Assembly: GCF_000818195.1 (NCBI RefSeq)
Contig: NZ_JTHL01000001.1
Location: 9,507,048-9,571,047 of the forward strand
Direction of reading: 5' to 3'
Origin: Streptomyces sp. 150FB
Lineage (GTDB): Bacteria > Actinomycetota > Actinomycetes > Streptomycetales > Streptomycetaceae
Length of the DNA: 64,000 nucleotides
Below are positions 61,500-64,000 of the stretch, one piece after another. Position 1 is the stretch's first letter. Each line of letters begins with the position of its first letter. The translations under genes and the position numbers were made by a program. Below the pieces are notes generated by a model. The model saw only the letters and a program-made list of their open reading frames with translations, was not told the DNA's origin and did no database searches.

Positions 61500-64000
61500 T
61501 CAACTGCCGTTGGCGGTGACGCGCAAGGACGAGATGGCGTCGTTGTTGCCCGTGCTGGTCAGGTTCGGGGCATCGCCGGTGAAGCTCCAGGCGGTGCCGG
61601 AGAAGCCCGCGTCGGCGTAGCCGGTCACGGTGTAGCCGGTCGGGACGCGGAGTGACGAGATGGAGTCGTTGGCGATGCCCTTGGCCTGGAGCGCCGGCAG
61701 GTCGTAGGCGCCGGGCCCGAACGCCCCTGATGTACCGCCGTAGTTGGCGTCGCCGTACACGGTGGCGCCGCTGGTGCCGGTGCTGCCGACGGGGGTGCCG
61801 TAGATCTCGAACTCGTAGAGTGAGTAGCCGTACGCGGTCGCGGGCGTGACGCCCTGCATCCGTACGTAGCGGGCGTTCTTGCCCACGTTCACCGTCTCGG
61901 TGCCGCCCTGGCCGTTGGTCGTGGAATAGGCATCGGTCCAGTTGGAGCCGTTGTCCGACACCTGGATCTTGTACGCCTTCCCGGATGCTGACTCCCAGTC
62001 GAGTACGGCGGTGGACACCGCGTACTCCGCGCCGAGGTCGACGTAGATCGAGGCGTTGGGGTCGTTGCTGTGGTCGCTCGACCAGCGCGAGGAGCCGTTG
62101 CCGTCGATGGCGTTGGAGGCCAGGTAGCTGCCGTCCTGGTAGGAGGCGACCGCCTTGGCGTTGGCTCCGAGCGACAGGTTCACCGGGGTGCCGGCCGGCG
62201 GGGGCGGCGGGGTGGGCACGGTCTGGCCGGCCGGCGGCCACAGTGTGAGGGAGTTGCTGCCGTTGTGCGCCGCTGCGAACGGACCGGCCATGGTGTTGGT
62301 GCTGCTGACCTGTTGGCCGAAGAAGTCCGTGGTGACGTCGGCCTGGATGCTCTGGTTGGTCAGCGGTATGGTGCCGACCCTGGCCTGTGTGACCGGGGTG
62401 TTGCCGTGGATGCCGGAGGCGTTCAGGTCGAAGCTCAGCGACATCTGGGTGTTCGTCGCCGTGTAGTGCGCGTTGGAGACCGTGCCGGTGGAATTTCCTT
62501 CCTTCACCTGGGTCTTGTCCGTGGCGTTGTCCGGCAGAGTCGAGCCCTGGACCAGGTTGTTGTACCAGAAGAACTTCTCGGGCGAGGTGAGCGCGGTCGT
62601 CTCGTTCATCGTGCCCGGCTGGAAGTAGTACGCGTCCCGGCCGCCGCCGTCGTTGTGGATGTTCGCGTTGTCGAGGAAGAGGTTGTTGGCGAAGACGATG
62701 CCGGTGGCGTCCAGAGTCCGGATGTCGCTGTTGCCGATGAAGACGTTGTTGTCCACCAGGACGGGGCCGAAGACGGCCTCGGCGTAGTAGCCCCAGGGGC
62801 TGTTCATCACGATGTTGCCGGTGATGCGGACGTTCTGGCTTCCCCAGTCGGTCCAGATGCCGGCCGAGTTGCTGCCCTTGGAGTTCTTGACGTAATTGCC
62901 CTTGATCAGGCCCTCGTTCATGTAGTGGACCTTGATCGGGGCGGTTTCCGCACCGCTGAACTCATTGCGGTAGTTGGTGTCCTCGATCATGTTGTAGAGG
63001 ATCTGCGAGTGCCAGGAGAAGACGCCCGCGATCCCCGACTGACCACATTTCGCTATGTAGTTGTTGCGCACGATGTGCGAGCCGTACGCGCTGGTGTTGT
63101 GGAAGTCCGTGCGCGGTGTGCCAGGGCGGTTTCCGGCCCAGGTGTCGTTGCTCAGACCGATGTCGATGCCGATCGTCCTGGCGTTGATGACGATGTTGTT
63201 CTCGATGATCCACTTCAGCCCGCCGTAGACGCTGATGGCGCCGGCCTGTCGGCGGTCGGGACTGTCGGGGAAGTCCGAGTACGTGTTGGCCGCCTGCTTG
63301 ATCGTGAAGCCGTCGACGGTGATGTAGCCGAGGCCCCACACGTCGGGCGCGAAGACCTGCCGGCGGACATTGATCTCGGCGAGCCGGGCGTTGGGGTCGG
63401 CGCCGTTGAAGTTGGCCCAGACAGTGGTGCTGGACGAACCGACCTCGGAGTACCAGGTGTTGGCCGCGCTCTGCACCGTGCTGAGCGACGGCTTCTCGCT
63501 GTACGCGGCCTCGTCCAGGTAGACGTCACCGGCGGTGTAGCCGGCGAAGGTGCCCCCGCCGCCGCCGTTCGGCTGCCCCTGGGCGTACGGGTTCCAGTCG
63601 CCGAAATAGCTGTTCGGCAGCGTGACACTCCAGACGTTGCCGCTGCCGCGGGTCCAGGAGTTGATCTCCTCGGAGCCCTTGATGCTCACCGCGCCGTCGC
63701 CGGCGTTGGTGTACGTGATCCGGTGCTGCTCGTCGGTGCCGCCGCGCGCGGGCTTGACCGTCTCGCGGTACAGCCCGGCGTGCACCAGCACGGTGTCGCC
63801 GGGCTGCGCCGCCTGGGCGGCATGGTTGATCGTCAGATACGGGGCGGCCTGCGTGCCGGCGTTGCCGTCGCTGCCGTTCTTGGCCACGTGGATGACGCGC
63901 GCGGCGTCCGCCGCGTACGCCGGACCGGCCGCGGGCAGCGCGAGCGCGGCGAGCGCGGCGGCGGCGACCGTGGCACACACCGCGCGGAAGACGGCGGCCA
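61500..64000 (-). CDS. Secreted beta-helix/discoidin/crystallin-domain protein, 5' end outside window
   Basis: The frame continues to the window edge, so the true start is beyond 64000; the signal peptide's end (ALPAAGPAYA) is visible. The mature protein begins with parallel beta-helix repeats (about 35-580 of the visible frame), then a proline-rich linker (PTPPPPPAGTP), then a discoidin domain with VRMQGVTPATAYGYSLYEFEIY, and a C-terminal beta/gamma-crystallin-like domain (VYGDANYGGTSGAFGPGAYD). It is upstream of the GH95-like gene by 14 bases. The two probably act outside the cell on the same polysaccharide. Catalytic residues cannot be assigned. Confidence 0.82.
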   Translation of the reverse strand, partial: AAVFRAVCATVAAAALAALALPAAGPAYAADAARVIHVAKNGSDGNAGTQAAPYLTINHAAQAAQPGDTVLVHAGLYRETVKPARGGTDEQHRITYTNAGDGAVSIKGSEEINSWTRGSGNVWSVTLPNSYFGDWNPYAQGQPNGGGGGTFAGYTAGDVYLDEAAYSEKPSLSTVQSAANTWYSEVGSSSTTVWANFNGADPNARLAEINVRRQVFAPDVWGLGYITVDGFTIKQAANTYSDFPDSPDRRQAGAISVYGGLKWIIENNIVINARTIGIDIGLSNDTWAGNRPGTPRTDFHNTSAYGSHIVRNNYIAKCGQSGIAGVFSWHSQILYNMIEDTNYRNEFSGAETAPIKVHYMNEGLIKGNYVKNSKGSNSAGIWTDWGSQNVRITGNIVMNSPWGYYAEAVFGPVLVDNNVFIGNSDIRTLDATGIVFANNLFLDNANIHNDGGGRDAYYFQPGTMNETTALTSPEKFFWYNNLVQGSTLPDNATDKTQVKEGNSTGTVSNAHYTATNTQMSLSFDLNASGIHGNTPVTQARVGTIPLTNQSIQADVTTDFFGQQVSSTNTMAGPFAAAHNGSNSLTLWPPAGQTVPTPPPPPAGTPVNLSLGANAKAVASYQDGSYLASNAIDGNGSSRWSSDHSNDPNASIYVDLGAEYAVSTAVLDWESASGKAYKIQVSDNGSNWTDAYSTTNGQGGTETVNVGKNARYVRMQGVTPATAYGYSLYEFEIYGTPVGSTGTSGATVYGDANYGGTSGAFGPGAYDLPALQAKGIANDSISSLRVPTGYTVTGYADAGFSGTAWSFTGDAPNLTSTGNNDAISSLRVTANGS

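Noticed and set aside
1..64000. CRISPR arrays, tRNAs, insertion sequences or phage genes
   Set aside because: I saw no regularly spaced repeats of CRISPR type, no tRNA-like T-loop signatures, and no transposase or phage protein among the readable frames. A dedicated scan could still find small elements.

Overview
The window is high-GC actinobacterial chromosome, almost certainly Streptomyces or a close relative. Supporting signs are dense GC-rich coding with GTG/TTG starts, many TetR, LacI, MerR, SARP and ROK regulators, CUT1 sugar importers without their own ATPase, a PAS-GAF-SpoIIE-HATPase protein, a rifamycin-associated element, and several large secreted beta-helix and glycoside-hydrolase proteins. 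I see no tRNA, rRNA, CRISPR array, transposase or phage gene. It reads as accessory, arm-like sequence built from many short transcription units.

Layout. 1-4.7 kb: end of a ROK-family gene, a Gfo/Idh/MocA oxidoreductase, a DeoR regulator divergent from an MFS permease, and an AlkA-type glycosylase. 4.9-10.5 kb: a decayed Old Yellow Enzyme paralogue, an SDR, a DHA2 drug exporter and a SARP/NB-ARC activator. 10.6-15.9 kb: tailoring-type enzymes without a core synthase: a FAD oxidase fused to a SnoaL-like domain, an SRPBCC protein, an SDR, a tautomerase-SnoaL fusion and a TetR regulator. 16-20.5 kb: a rifampin phosphotransferase gene behind an exact rifamycin-associated element, convergent with a DHA2 exporter.

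20.9-30.7 kb: a LacI-controlled operon joining an ADP-ribosylglycohydrolase-like protein, a nucleoside hydrolase, a CUT1 importer and a PfkB/ribokinase, followed by a secreted beta-helix protein. This looks like import of a ribosylated compound, N-glycosidic cleavage and phosphorylation of the released sugar. 30.8-33.5 kb: a second OYE coupled to an aldehyde dehydrogenase. 33.5-35.3 kb: a MerR-HEAT fusion with a HEAT-only partner. 35.3-43.9 kb: a cyclase-family hydrolase, an RbsBAC-type importer and a frameshifted beta-helix protein, all preceded by versions of one LacI-type operator.

44-54 kb: an ABC exporter, an amidase divergent from an SDR around two strong palindromes, a YheO-like regulator coupled to an aminotransferase, a LysR gene divergent from a DUF1275 protein, and an SDR with its TetR. 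54-64 kb: a SpoIIE-type protein lacking two catalytic aspartates, an ankyrin gene broken by an amber stop, an HPP membrane protein, a GH95-like enzyme with discoidin domains, and a beta-helix/discoidin/crystallin protein running off the window.

The most interesting items are the ribosyl-scavenging operon, the MerR-HEAT/HEAT pair, a 15-bp LysR-type box shared by both OYE promoters and the LysR/DUF1275 promoter, the shared LacI-type operator at 36-44 kb, and pseudoenzymes or disrupted genes (OYE-1, the SpoIIE protein, the ankyrin gene, the beta-helix gene). All functions are inferred from sequence reading without database searches.
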